A stretch of 64,000 nt of DNA from Streptomyces sp. CB00316. GTDB taxonomy: Bacteria; Actinomycetota; Actinomycetes; Streptomycetales; Streptomycetaceae. Below, piece after piece: positions 8,544 to 16,977 of this stretch (positions are counted from its first letter, which is position 1; the number at the start of each line of letters is the position of its first letter). The translations under genes were made by a program, and so were the position numbers. Below the pieces are notes generated by a model. It made no database searches and was not told the DNA's origin. It worked only from the letters and a program-made list of their open reading frames with translations. The stretch covers positions 310,001-374,000 of the forward strand of contig NZ_LIXI01000004.1 of assembly GCF_001905595.1 (NCBI RefSeq), read 5' to 3'.

Positions 8544-9745
8544 GCGCCGGCCATCCCCGCGACGTGGTGATCGTCGGGGCCTCGCTGGCGGGGCTGCGGG
8601 CCGCCACGACATTGCGCGCCGAGGGGTTCACCGGGAACCTGACCCTCGTCGGGGCCGAACAGTACGCACCTTACGACCGCCCGCCGCTCTCGAAACGGTT
8701 CCTGACGGGGCAGGCCCCCGCCGACACCGCGCTCCCGGTCCCCGACGGCCTCCGGGCCTGCTGGCGGCTGGGGCGGGCCGCGGTCCGGCTCGACCCGTAC
8801 AACAGGATTCTCACCCTCGCCGACGGCACCGGCCTCCCCTACGACGGCCTTCTGATCGCCACCGGCGCGGCCGCGCGGTCCGGTGCCGTACCCGGCGAAC
8901 CCGGCCCGGAGCAGGGCGTGTTCACCTTGCGCGGCCGCGACGACGCGACGGCGCTGCGGGCCGCGCTCACCCCCGGGCGGAAGCTGCTCGTCGTCGGCGC
9001 CGGGTTCCTCGGGGGCGAGGTCGCCGCCGCGGGCCGGGCGCTCGGGCTCGACGTCACCCTCGTGGAGGCGGGGGCCGTACCGCTGGAGCGGGCGGTCGGT
9101 ACGGAGGTGGGCGCGTTCGTGGGGACGCTGCACCGGGAGGCCGGCATCGATCTGCGCACCGGCACCACGGTCGCCGCGTACCGGACAGGGCCGGACGGCA
9201 GGCTCACCGGCGTCCGGCTGGCCGATGGTCGGCCCATCGCGGCCGATGTCGCCGTCCTGGCCCTGGGCGCGGTCCCGGCCACCGGATGGCTGGCCGGATC
9301 GGGGATCGACGCGGCCGGCGGTGTGCCCACCGACTCCCGAATGCGGGCCCTGTTCCCGGACGGCAGCGCCGTACCGGGCGTGGTCGCGGCGGGCGACGCG
9401 GCCCGGGTCCCGCAACCCCTGGCGGACGGCGCGGCCCCGGCCCTCGGCCACTGGTCCGGCGCGGTGGAGCAGGGTGCGGCGGCCGCCCGTACGCTGCTGC
9501 GGGGCGAGGCGGCCCCGGTCTTCGCCGAGGTGCCCTCCTTCTGGTCCGACTTCCATGGCGTCCGGCTCCGTTCGGTGGGCCTCCCGGGCCTGGCAGACAC
9601 GGCGAAGGTCCACGAGTGCGACCGGGGCGCCCGGCGGCTGGAGGTCAGCTACCACCTGGACGGCCGCCTGGTGGGCGCCCTGACCATCGGCCGGACCTCC
9701 CGACTGGCGGCCTATCGGGAGATGTTGGCCGAGCACACGTCCTGA
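8540..9745 (+). CDS. NAD(P)H-dependent ferredoxin reductase (FAD)
   Basis: A 401-residue oxygenase-coupled reductase. The FAD Rossmann motif VVIVGASLAGLRAATTLRAE is near the N-terminus and YDRPPLSK, a family hallmark, follows at about residue 48. The NAD motif LVVGAGFLGGEVAAAGRALG is near residue 150, and the second FAD motif is VVAAGDAAR near residue 280. It should pass electrons from NAD(P)H to the adjacent 3Fe-4S ferredoxin. The ATG overlaps the ferredoxin stop. It ends 39 bases before the convergent enoyl-CoA hydratase gene. Confidence 0.94.
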   Translation: MSAGHPRDVVIVGASLAGLRAATTLRAEGFTGNLTLVGAEQYAPYDRPPLSKRFLTGQAPADTALPVPDGLRACWRLGRAAVRLDPYNRILTLADGTGLPYDGLLIATGAAARSGAVPGEPGPEQGVFTLRGRDDATALRAALTPGRKLLVVGAGFLGGEVAAAGRALGLDVTLVEAGAVPLERAVGTEVGAFVGTLHREAGIDLRTGTTVAAYRTGPDGRLTGVRLADGRPIAADVAVLALGAVPATGWLAGSGIDAAGGVPTDSRMRALFPDGSAVPGVVAAGDAARVPQPLADGAAPALGHWSGAVEQGAAAARTLLRGEAAPVFAEVPSFWSDFHGVRLRSVGLPGLADTAKVHECDRGARRLEVSYHLDGRLVGALTIGRTSRLAAYREMLAEHTS

Positions 9746-9784
9746 CGTCGGCCGAGCACACTCTCCGGCGCCGTGCTGCTCCGT

Positions 9785-10624
9785 TCAGCGCCCGTGGTAC
9801 TCCGGCGTCCGCCGCTCGACGAACGAGGTGACCCCCTCGGTCGCGTCCCGCGTCGTCATGTTGATCTCCTGGGCGGCCGCCTCCGCCGCGAACGCCGTGG
9901 CCCGGTCGCCGGTGAGCGAGTCGTTCACGAGCTGCTTGGTCAGGGCGATGGCCCGGGTGGGCCCGCAGGCCAGCCGCCCGGCCCACGCGGCGGCGAGGCC
10001 GGCCAACTCCGATTCCGGAACCGCCCGGTTGACCAGGCCCATCCGTTCCGCGTCCGCCGCCGTCAGGGCGTCCCCGAAGAACATCAGCTCCTTCGCCCGC
10101 TGCGGCCCCACCAGCCGGGGCAGCAGGTAGGCGCCGCCGCCGTCCGGGACGAGCCCCCGGCGTACGAAGACCTCGATGAACTTCGCCGTGTCGGCCGCCA
10201 GGACCAGATCGCAGGCGAACGCCAGATGCGCGCCGATCCCGGCGGCGGTCCCGTTCACGGCGGCGATCACCGGCTTCTCGCAGTCCAGCACGGCGGCGAT
10301 GAGCCGTTGCGCGCCGAGCCGGATGGTCCGGGCGATGTCCCCGGGGGCCCGTTCGCGGGTCCGGGCCGGGGCGCCACGCAGGTCGGCGCCCGCGCAGAAG
10401 CCGCGCCCGGTGGCCGTCAGCACGACGGCCCGTACGGCGGGGTCGGCGGAGGCGTCGGCGAGCAGGGCGATGACCCGCTCGCGCTGCTCCCAGGTGAGGG
10501 CGTTCATGGCCTCGGGCCGGTTGAGGGTGATCCAGGAGACGCCGTCGGGGGTGGTGCGGTGGAGGACGGTGGATTCGGGAGGCGTACGGTCCACGGGCTG
10601 TACGGGCTCCGTGCTCACCGGCAC
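9785..10624 (-). CDS. Enoyl-CoA hydratase/isomerase family protein
   Basis: A 279-residue crotonase-fold protein. The oxyanion-hole segments are GFCAGADLRG and AAVNGTAAGIGAHLAFACDL. The two catalytic glutamates of a classical hydratase are not conserved: the first position reads AH and the second falls in FIEVFVRRGLVPDGGG, with the Asp in LVPD as in PaaG-type isomerases. It may therefore isomerise a double bond rather than hydrate. The GTG start overlaps the end of the acyl-CoA synthetase gene by ten bases, so both are expressed from the promoter with two operator copies upstream of that gene. Confidence 0.88.
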   Translation of the reverse strand: MPVSTEPVQPVDRTPPESTVLHRTTPDGVSWITLNRPEAMNALTWEQRERVIALLADASADPAVRAVVLTATGRGFCAGADLRGAPARTRERAPGDIARTIRLGAQRLIAAVLDCEKPVIAAVNGTAAGIGAHLAFACDLVLAADTAKFIEVFVRRGLVPDGGGAYLLPRLVGPQRAKELMFFGDALTAADAERMGLVNRAVPESELAGLAAAWAGRLACGPTRAIALTKQLVNDSLTGDRATAFAAEAAAQEINMTTRDATEGVTSFVERRTPEYHGR

Positions 10625-12843
10625 ACCGCCAGCGCGTCCAGCGCCACCGCGCCGTGCCCGCGCCCCAGCACCACCAGCGGGTTGATGTCCAGCTCGGTCA
10701 GGTCGTCGCCCAGCTCCAGAGCCATCCGCTGGACCCGCAGCACCACCTCCACCAGCGCGTCCACATCGACGGGCGCCCCGCCGCGCACCCCGGCCAGCAG
10801 CGCCCGGCCGCGCAGCTCGCCGAGCATGTCCCGCGCCTCCTTCTCGCCGAAGGGAGGCACCCGTACCGCCGTGTCGTGCAACACCTCCACCAGGACCCCC
10901 CCGAGCCCCACCGTGACGGTCGGCCCGAAGAGGGCGTCGTGGGTGGCACCGACCATCATCTCGACGCCCCGGTCGATCATCTGGCAGACGAGGATGCCGT
11001 CCAGGTCGACGGATTCGAAGCGGGCGATCTCGGTCAACTCGCGGTAGGCATCGCGCACTTGACTGGCGGAGGTCAGGCCCACCTTCACCAGGCCCAGCTC
11101 CGTCTTGTGGGTGAGGTGAGGCCCGGAGGCCTTCATCACGACGGGGTAGCCGACCGGACCGGCCGCCCGGACGGCGCCCGCCGCGCTCGTGACCAGCTGC
11201 TCGCGCGGCACCCGGATCCCGTACGTGCGCAGCAGCTGCTTCGCCGCGTGCTCGCTGAGCTGCCGGCCCGGGCGCATCAGGTTCTGCGCCTTGCGGAAGG
11301 AAGGGGAGGGGGTGCGCGGGGCGTCGTCGAAGGGGGAGCGGTAGCCGGAGGCGAAGCGATGGTGGTCCAGGTAGGCCTTCACGGCGGTGACGCAGTTGGA
11401 GAACGTACGGAAGGTGGCGACGCGGGAGGAGCCGAGGAGGGTGGTGCGGTAGGCGTCCTCGGTGCCCACGGGGGAGCCCCAGATCACACAGACCAGCTTG
11501 TCGGTGGCCTCGGCCGCGTCCACCAGGTCCTGGGCGAGCCGGTCGCTCATGGGCGGGAAGGGGCCGGTGATCGGACAGATCAGGACCCCCACGGACGGGT
11601 CGGCGAGGATCGCGTCGATGATCTTCCGGCCGCGCCGGTCGCCGACCGGGTGGCCGCCGTTGTCGATGGGGTTGGCCACGTTGAGGTAGCCGGGTATCCA
11701 GGTGTGCAGCTCGTCCTGCTTGGCGGGGGAGAGGGTGGGCAGCGAGAGTCCGGCCGCCGTCGCCAGGTCCGCGAAGTGGGCGCCGGTGCCGCCGGAGATG
11801 GAGTAGACGGCGACGCCCTCCGCGCGGGGCGGCCGGGCCCGGGCCAGCAGGGCGGCGGTGTCCTGGAGTTCGTCCAGACCGTCCACCCGGACCACCCCGA
11901 ACTGCCGCATCGCCGCGTCCACCACCTGGTCCGCCCCGGTCAGCTTCCCGGTGTGCGAGGCGGCGGCCTCGGCCCCGGCCTCCGTACGCCCCACCTTCAC
12001 CGCCACCACCGGCACCCCTGCGCGGGCGGCCCGGTCGGCGGCGAGCAGGAAGGACCGGCCGTCCTTGAGCCCCTCCACGTAACAGGCGACGGCCCCCACC
12101 TCGGGGCGCTGGGCGAAGTACGCGAGGAAGTCGGCGGTCTCCAGGTCCGCCTCGTTGCCGGTGGGCGCCCAGTGCGAGAGCCGGATGCCCAGCTCCTGGA
12201 GGGCGTAGAGGGGGCGGCCCTGGTGCCCGGACTGGGTGATGAGGGCGATGGCCGGGCCCTCCAGGTCGTCCCGGAACTCCTCGAAGGCGTTCAGGTTGGT
12301 GTTCGGCCCGAGCAGCCGTACGCCGGACCGCTCCACGGCCGCCGCCAGCCGGGCCTGCGCCACCGCGCCCGCCTCCCCGGTCTCGGCGAACCCGGAGGCG
12401 AAGGCCACGGCGAAGGGGACCTTGGCCTCCGCCAGCTCCTCGATCACCGGGAGCGGGTCGGCGACCAGCAGGACCGCCAGGTCGACGGGCTCGGGCAGCG
12501 CGGCGACCGAGGGGACGCAGGGCCGCCCGAAGACGGCGTCCCGGGCCGGGTGCACCGGGTGCAGCCGCGCCCCGACGCGCTCGGCCCAGGCGATGAGCTG
12601 CCGGGTGATGCCGGTGTTGGGGCGCCCCTCGCTGTCGGAGGCGCCGACGACGGCCACGGAGCGCGGCCGGAAGAAGCGGTCCAGGTCGGGCACGGCCAGG
12701 TGCAGCGGCCGGCCGCTGACATCGAGCCCGCCCCGCCGCGTGGCGGTGGGCAGGCTGACGACGGCGGCGTGCGGCTCCTCGCCGCAGGCCACCACCCGGG
12801 CGCGGAAGTCGGTGGTGAGGGTGCCGTGAGTCGATCCAAGCAT
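10615..12843 (-). CDS. Acyl-CoA synthetase, ADP-forming type (CoA-binding + ATP-grasp)
   Basis: A 742-residue fused acid-CoA ligase. It has a CoA-binding Rossmann domain (FFRPRSVAVVGASDSEGRPN near residue 40), a succinyl-CoA-ligase-like domain (ALITQSGHQGRPLYAL), and a C-terminal ATP-grasp domain (GYPVVMKASGPHLTHKTELG). Such single-chain enzymes activate acetate or other acids with CoA. I use the ATG at 12843, with an AGGAG upstream, rather than the ATG at 12963, because the longer version would place both palindromic operators inside the coding region. The downstream hydratase gene overlaps it. Confidence 0.88.
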   Translation of the reverse strand: MLGSTHGTLTTDFRARVVACGEEPHAAVVSLPTATRRGGLDVSGRPLHLAVPDLDRFFRPRSVAVVGASDSEGRPNTGITRQLIAWAERVGARLHPVHPARDAVFGRPCVPSVAALPEPVDLAVLLVADPLPVIEELAEAKVPFAVAFASGFAETGEAGAVAQARLAAAVERSGVRLLGPNTNLNAFEEFRDDLEGPAIALITQSGHQGRPLYALQELGIRLSHWAPTGNEADLETADFLAYFAQRPEVGAVACYVEGLKDGRSFLLAADRAARAGVPVVAVKVGRTEAGAEAAASHTGKLTGADQVVDAAMRQFGVVRVDGLDELQDTAALLARARPPRAEGVAVYSISGGTGAHFADLATAAGLSLPTLSPAKQDELHTWIPGYLNVANPIDNGGHPVGDRRGRKIIDAILADPSVGVLICPITGPFPPMSDRLAQDLVDAAEATDKLVCVIWGSPVGTEDAYRTTLLGSSRVATFRTFSNCVTAVKAYLDHHRFASGYRSPFDDAPRTPSPSFRKAQNLMRPGRQLSEHAAKQLLRTYGIRVPREQLVTSAAGAVRAAGPVGYPVVMKASGPHLTHKTELGLVKVGLTSASQVRDAYRELTEIARFESVDLDGILVCQMIDRGVEMMVGATHDALFGPTVTVGLGGVLVEVLHDTAVRVPPFGEKEARDMLGELRGRALLAGVRGGAPVDVDALVEVVLRVQRMALELGDDLTELDINPLVVLGRGHGAVALDALAVCR

Positions 12844-12906
12844 CGTTCCGCCACTCCTGCTCGATGGTCCGCCGGCCCGGTGTCCGTGTGGGGCGGGCGC
12901 GGTTGG

Positions 12907-12921
12907 CTGACGCAGTGTCAG
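12907..12921. promoter_or_regulatory. Palindromic operator copy 2 (acyl-CoA synthetase, distal/proximal pair)
   Basis: CTGACGCAGTGTCAG, one mismatch from a perfect dyad. Together with the copy at 12931-12945 it forms a pair centred 24 bases apart upstream of the acyl-CoA synthetase gene. Confidence 0.68.
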
Positions 12922-12930
12922 GTTACTGAA

Positions 12931-12945
12931 CTGACGGCTCGTCAG
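12931..12945. promoter_or_regulatory. Palindromic operator copy 3 (acyl-CoA synthetase)
   Basis: CTGACGGCTCGTCAG, a perfect 6-bp dyad. It is the second of two adjacent copies, the only paired arrangement in the window, and lies 88-102 bases upstream of the acyl-CoA synthetase start. Confidence 0.72.
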
Positions 12946-13040
12946 GAATGGTCGTGCAGGCAAAGGCTCCGCACGACGTCGGGCGAGGCTTGCCGCTGGT
13001 CACGGAGGGGTGCGAAGTGGCGTAGGGTTGGGTTCACCGA

Positions 13041-13114
13041 CGCGGGGTGGAGCAGCTCGGTAGCTCGCTGGGCTCATAACCCAGAGGTCGCAGGTTCAAA
13101 TCCTGTCCCCGCTA
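13041..13114 (+). tRNA. Initiator tRNA-fMet (CAT)
   Basis: A full cloverleaf can be drawn. The acceptor stem is CGCGGGG with CCCCGC(T), leaving C1 opposite T72 unpaired as in bacterial initiators. The anticodon stem CTGGG/CCCAG holds the three consecutive G-C pairs diagnostic of initiators, the loop is CTCATAA, and the T-arm contains GGTTCAAATCC. No CCA is encoded. It is a single gene followed at once by a strong hairpin. Confidence 0.95.
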
Positions 13115-13122
13115 CTGATGGA

Positions 13123-13167
13123 AAACGTCTGAGGCCCGGATCCACTGGATCCGGGCCTCAGACGTTT
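13123..13167 (+). terminator. 21-bp perfect hairpin terminator after tRNA-fMet
   Basis: AAACGTCTGAGGCCCGGATCC at 13123-13143 (21 bases) is followed by the loop ACT and its exact reverse complement at 13147-13167, ending in TTT. It starts eight bases after the tRNA and should end its transcript. Confidence 0.9.
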
Positions 13168-13251
13168 CTCCAGGGCCGGCCGGACGGTCGGACATCCCTC
13201 CCGGACGCTGAGCCATGGCGGGGTGCCGGGGGCCCGGGCGAGGCTTGACCC

Positions 13252-14142
13252 ATGACAAAGACAGCAGAAGCAACAGCGGGGCAGTCCCCCTCCCAGCCCC
13301 CGTCCCCGGTCCTGGTGACCGGTGGCACCGGCAAGACCGGCCGCCGCGTGGTGGCCCGCCTCCGAGAGTTGGGGGTGGAGACACGGGCGGCCTCCCGCTC
13401 CGGTGAGACCCCGTTCGACTGGGAGGACCCGGCCACCTGGGCGCCCGCCCTGGAGGGGGCCGCCGCCGTCTACATCGTCCCGCTGGACACCGTGCCGTCC
13501 CCGACGCCCGCCTTCGTCGGGCAGGCCGTGGCGGCCGGGGTGCGGCGGCTCGTGCTGCTCTCGGCGCGGGGCGTAAACGAACCGGGCTACTTCGGCAACT
13601 CCGTCCTGGACCGGGGCCCGCACTTCCAGGGCGAGGAGGCCGTGCGCTCCGCCGGCCCGGCCTGGACGATCCTGCGCCCCGGCTGGTTCGCCCAGAACTT
13701 CAGCGAGGGCCCTTTCCTCGACGGCGTACGCGGCGGCGAACTGGTCCTCCCGGTCGCGGACGGCAAGGCCGCGTACATCGACACGGACGACATCGCGGCG
13801 GTGGCGGTGGCGGCGCTCACCGAGGACGGCCACGACGGCGAGGTGTACGAGCTGTCGGGCCCCCGCGCACTGGGCATCGCCGACGTCCTGGACGAGATCG
13901 CGAAGGCGACCGGCGGCCCGCGCGCCTCCTACGTCCCGGTCGAGAGGGCCGACTTCCGGGACGGGCTGATCGCGCAGGGCATGTCGGAGGCGGACATCGA
14001 GCTCTGGACGGGTGCGCTGGAGCCGATCCGCACGGGCCGGGAGGCCCCCCTCAAGGATGGTGTCCGCCGCGCCCTGGGCCGCCCCCCGCGCGATGTCGCC
14101 GACGTCTTCCGGGACGCGGCGGCGGCGGGCGCCTGGGGCTGA
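13252..14142 (+). CDS. NmrA-like NAD(P)-binding protein
   Basis: A 296-residue atypical short-chain dehydrogenase of the NmrA/ergot-alkaloid-AgnG type. The nucleotide loop is VTGGTGKTGRRVVARL near residue 22, the second strand ends at AASRSG, and the middle holds WTILRPGWFAQNFSEG, a family signature. Members bind NAD(P) and act as reductases or redox sensors; this one lacks a clear Tyr-x3-Lys catalytic pair in the stretch I can see. It runs convergently toward the AraC-type gene. The start is the ATG at 13252. Confidence 0.85.
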   Translation: MTKTAEATAGQSPSQPPSPVLVTGGTGKTGRRVVARLRELGVETRAASRSGETPFDWEDPATWAPALEGAAAVYIVPLDTVPSPTPAFVGQAVAAGVRRLVLLSARGVNEPGYFGNSVLDRGPHFQGEEAVRSAGPAWTILRPGWFAQNFSEGPFLDGVRGGELVLPVADGKAAYIDTDDIAAVAVAALTEDGHDGEVYELSGPRALGIADVLDEIAKATGGPRASYVPVERADFRDGLIAQGMSEADIELWTGALEPIRTGREAPLKDGVRRALGRPPRDVADVFRDAAAAGAWG

Positions 14143-14196
14143 GGGGAGGGCGGGGGCGGCCAGGGCCTCTCGTCTAGCTCGACGTAGAACCTCAAG

Positions 14197-15162
14197 CTAA
14201 GTTGACGTCAACGAGGTGGGGAGGGGTGCGCGCCCGGTCGCGGTGGCCTCCCGCCGGTATGCGCTCGGGCTCTCGCCCCGGAGCCGTTTGAACGCCGCGC
14301 TGAAGCCGAACGCGTCCGCGTAGCCGACCCGCCGGGCCACCGCCGCCACCGTGAGCTCCGGGCGGGTCAGCAGGTCGGCGGCGAGGGCCATGCGCCACTC
14401 GGTCAGGTACGCCACCGGTCCTTCTCCGACCAGTTCCGTGAACCGTTTCGCCAGCGTGGTCCGCGAGACCCCGGCCCGGGCCGCCAGCTCCGCCGTCGTC
14501 CAGGGGTGCGCCGGGTCCTCGTGCATCGCCCGCAGCGCGGGCCCCGCGACCTCGTCGCCCAGGGCTCCGTACCACCCCGGCGGCTCGGCCTCCGGGCGGT
14601 CGAACCAGTCCCGCAGGGTGCACACGAGCAGCCAGTCCAGCAGCCGGTCCAGCACGATCTGGTACCCGGGCCGCGCGCCGCCGATCTGGGCGGCCAGGTA
14701 GTCGCGCAGCGGCCCGCAGTCGCCCTCGTCGGGTACGACGAGCGCCGGCGGGAGGGCCCGGAGCAGCCGCTGGGGAACCTGCTCCTGTACGTCGTAGGCG
14801 GCGGCCAACAGCACGGTGGGCCCGTCCAGTTCGGCCTCCGGGCCGGGGGCGGCGGCCAGTTCGGGCGCGGGGGACGGGTCGGCGCCCCAGCGCACCTCCC
14901 GCACCCCCGCCCCCGTACCGCCCGCCGGGTCGTCGGTGAAGGTGAACGGGGCCGGCCCCCGGACGATCGCGGCCGCCCCGGCGGCCAGCCACAGCGGCTC
15001 CCCGCCCTCCGGGACGATCCACCCGGCCCCCCGCATCGGCAGGCACAGGGTCATGTAGGCCCCGTCCGTGAAGCGCAGGGACCACGGCGGCCACAGCACC
15101 GACCGCCCGAACACCGCACCCTTGCCCCGCACGCCCCGCAACAGCTCGTCGAACACGTCCAT
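14197..15162 (-). CDS. AraC-family transcriptional regulator (cupin-6 type)
   Basis: A 321-residue regulator. The N-terminal half is a cupin-like sensor (GAYMTLCLPMRGAGWIVPEG, then PFTFTDDPAGG) and the C-terminal 100 residues form an AraC double helix-turn-helix (TTAELAARAGVSRTTLAKRF and VAARRVGYADAF-like segment reading AVARRVGYADAFGFSAAFKR). Regulators of this type commonly control short-chain or NmrA-like oxidoreductases, and one lies convergently next door. The palindrome GTTGACGTCAAC at 14201-14212 sits at its very 3' end and is probably chance. Confidence 0.9.
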   Translation of the reverse strand: MDVFDELLRGVRGKGAVFGRSVLWPPWSLRFTDGAYMTLCLPMRGAGWIVPEGGEPLWLAAGAAAIVRGPAPFTFTDDPAGGTGAGVREVRWGADPSPAPELAAAPGPEAELDGPTVLLAAAYDVQEQVPQRLLRALPPALVVPDEGDCGPLRDYLAAQIGGARPGYQIVLDRLLDWLLVCTLRDWFDRPEAEPPGWYGALGDEVAGPALRAMHEDPAHPWTTAELAARAGVSRTTLAKRFTELVGEGPVAYLTEWRMALAADLLTRPELTVAAVARRVGYADAFGFSAAFKRLRGESPSAYRREATATGRAPLPTSLTST

Positions 15163-15242
15163 GGCGCCACGATAGGCACAAAGGCCACGTGCTCCGGACT
15201 GCTCACCCGTGGACCGGACGCCGCCGCCGTACTACGCGAAGG

Positions 15243-16811
15243 TCACCTCGTACTGGTGCCCGTCGTGGCGTCCGCACCCGTCACGTTCGCCGGTGCCGCC
15301 TGCCGCCCGGCGGCCGGCGGGTTCTTCAGCGAGCCCAGGTCGTGCGCGTAGGTGCCCACCGCGTTGGCGATGACGTCGATGTTGACGTCGAACGCCTTCA
15401 TGTTGATGTTGCTGAGCGTGTCTCCGGCAGCGTGGTAGTTCACGTCGAACGCGACCCCCGCCTCGCCGCCCCACTTCGCCGCCTCGGCCGGTGTCTTGAG
15501 CGCCTCCGCGCCGGTGAACGTACCGCCTGAGGGGATGCCCGCCAGGACGAACGGGTGGTAGTCCGAGCGGCCGATGAACGGTGTTCCGGCCGTGGGGAGG
15601 CCGCGGTTGCCCAGGAACGTGGTGATGTCCCGTTCGAGCTGGGCCGAACCGGAGGGCCCCTCTGGGAAGTTGAGGCCGTCGGAGTTGTCGCCGTCGAAGA
15701 CGAACAGGCCGTAGTTCGGTGAGGCGATGATCTCGAAGTTCAGATAGAGCTTGATCCTCTGCCGCTCGGCAGGCGTCAGCTTCTCGACGTGGTGCGCGGA
15801 GCCGAACAGGCCGCTCTCCGCCGCCGACCACCAGGCGAACCGCACCTTGTTGCGGGGCTGCTTCTCCTTCTTGGCCAGCTTCAGCGCGACGTCCAGCAGA
15901 CCGGCCGCGCCCGAGCCGTTGTCGTTGATGCCCGGACCCGCCTTCACCGCGTCCAGGTGCGCCCCGAGCACCACGGTGTCGGCGGCGTCGCCGCCCCGCG
16001 TCTCGGCGATGACGTTCTTCGTGGTGCGCGTCTCCTGGAGCTGGCGGACCTCGAAGGAGATCGTCACCGGCCCCTTGGCGAGGTCGGCGGCGAGCCGGTC
16101 CCCGTCGGGCTTGGAGAGCCCTGCGGTGGGGATCTTCACGGTGGCGGGGTCGCCGAGGGTGCCGGACAGCGGACCGTATCCGGCGTCGATGTTGTTGTAG
16201 ATGACGGCCCCGGCAGCGCCCGCCGCGGCGGCCTGTTCCTGCTTGACGCCGAAGGTGCAGCCGCCGCGCTTGATCAGCGCGATCTTCCCGGTGAACGCGC
16301 CCGCCGCGTAGTCGCCCGGCTCGCAGCCGGTGGTGCCGTCCTCATCGACCGGCGGGGCGGCCAGCTGGGCCGTGATCCCGCCGACCGGGGTCGACCTGGT
16401 GTAGGTGAGCGCCTTGATCTCGGCGTCGAACGGGGTGGGGGAGACGGCGGAGAGCTTCTCGGCCAGCGTCTCGGTGTAGATGAAGTCGAACTTCTGGGAC
16501 GAGACGCGGTACCCGGCCGCCGTGAGAAGCGTCTGCACGTACGCGGCGGATATCTCGTGTCCCAACGATCCGGCGACACGGTGGCCGCCCGTCGCCTGGG
16601 CTATCGCCTGTAAGGCCACGAGGTGCTTGCTCGCGTCCTTGGCGGACGCGTCACGCACCAGCGCCTTCGACAGGGCGGCGGCATCCTGGCCCGCCCTGTC
16701 CCTCCGGCTGTCCTTCTGGGCGGAGGCTGGTGATGCCGAGGCCAGCAGGAGTGGGGTCACGAGTGCGGTGGCGGCCAGGGCGGCGACGGATCTTCGAACG
16801 GAGGCGCTCAC
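15243..16811 (-). CDS. Secreted M28-family aminopeptidase with PA domain
   Basis: A 522-residue exported zinc peptidase. It has a Sec signal peptide (about residues 1-31, ending SPASA). A protease-associated domain around residues 140-240 carries IALIKRGGCTFGVKQEQAAA. The M28 catalytic domain has VVLGAHLDAV, GINDNGSGAAG, AAESGLFGSAHH, SDYHPF and YHAAGDT, supplying the His, Asp, Glu and His zinc ligands. The usual Asp ligand in the LNxDMIGSPN motif is replaced by Glu (LNFEIIASPNYG), a conservative but unusual change. It should release N-terminal residues from peptides outside the cell. The start is GTG. Confidence 0.93.
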   Translation of the reverse strand: MSASVRRSVAALAATALVTPLLLASASPASAQKDSRRDRAGQDAAALSKALVRDASAKDASKHLVALQAIAQATGGHRVAGSLGHEISAAYVQTLLTAAGYRVSSQKFDFIYTETLAEKLSAVSPTPFDAEIKALTYTRSTPVGGITAQLAAPPVDEDGTTGCEPGDYAAGAFTGKIALIKRGGCTFGVKQEQAAAAGAAGAVIYNNIDAGYGPLSGTLGDPATVKIPTAGLSKPDGDRLAADLAKGPVTISFEVRQLQETRTTKNVIAETRGGDAADTVVLGAHLDAVKAGPGINDNGSGAAGLLDVALKLAKKEKQPRNKVRFAWWSAAESGLFGSAHHVEKLTPAERQRIKLYLNFEIIASPNYGLFVFDGDNSDGLNFPEGPSGSAQLERDITTFLGNRGLPTAGTPFIGRSDYHPFVLAGIPSGGTFTGAEALKTPAEAAKWGGEAGVAFDVNYHAAGDTLSNINMKAFDVNIDVIANAVGTYAHDLGSLKNPPAAGRQAAPANVTGADATTGTSTR

Positions 16812-16977
16812 AGAGGTCCTTCCCGGTACGGACGAGTTGAGGGGAAGCTAGCGATCAACACATCCCCCTGTGAACAGATGCGCCACAACTCACGCCATTA
16901 ATCACACGGTTGTCATCATGTCGCCGTAGTCACCCCTGCACGGCCTCCCCGCGCGGCCGGTGCGGTACCACGCCGCC

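Noticed and set aside
10654..13248. 864-codon open frame on the plus strand across the acyl-CoA synthetase gene
   Set aside because: It is the antisense shadow of a well-conserved gene in very GC-rich DNA, has no recognisable domain, and would cover the tRNA and operators.
14201..14212. GTTGACGTCAAC palindrome as an operator
   Set aside because: It lies at the 3' end of the AraC-type gene, not before a start, and has no second copy.
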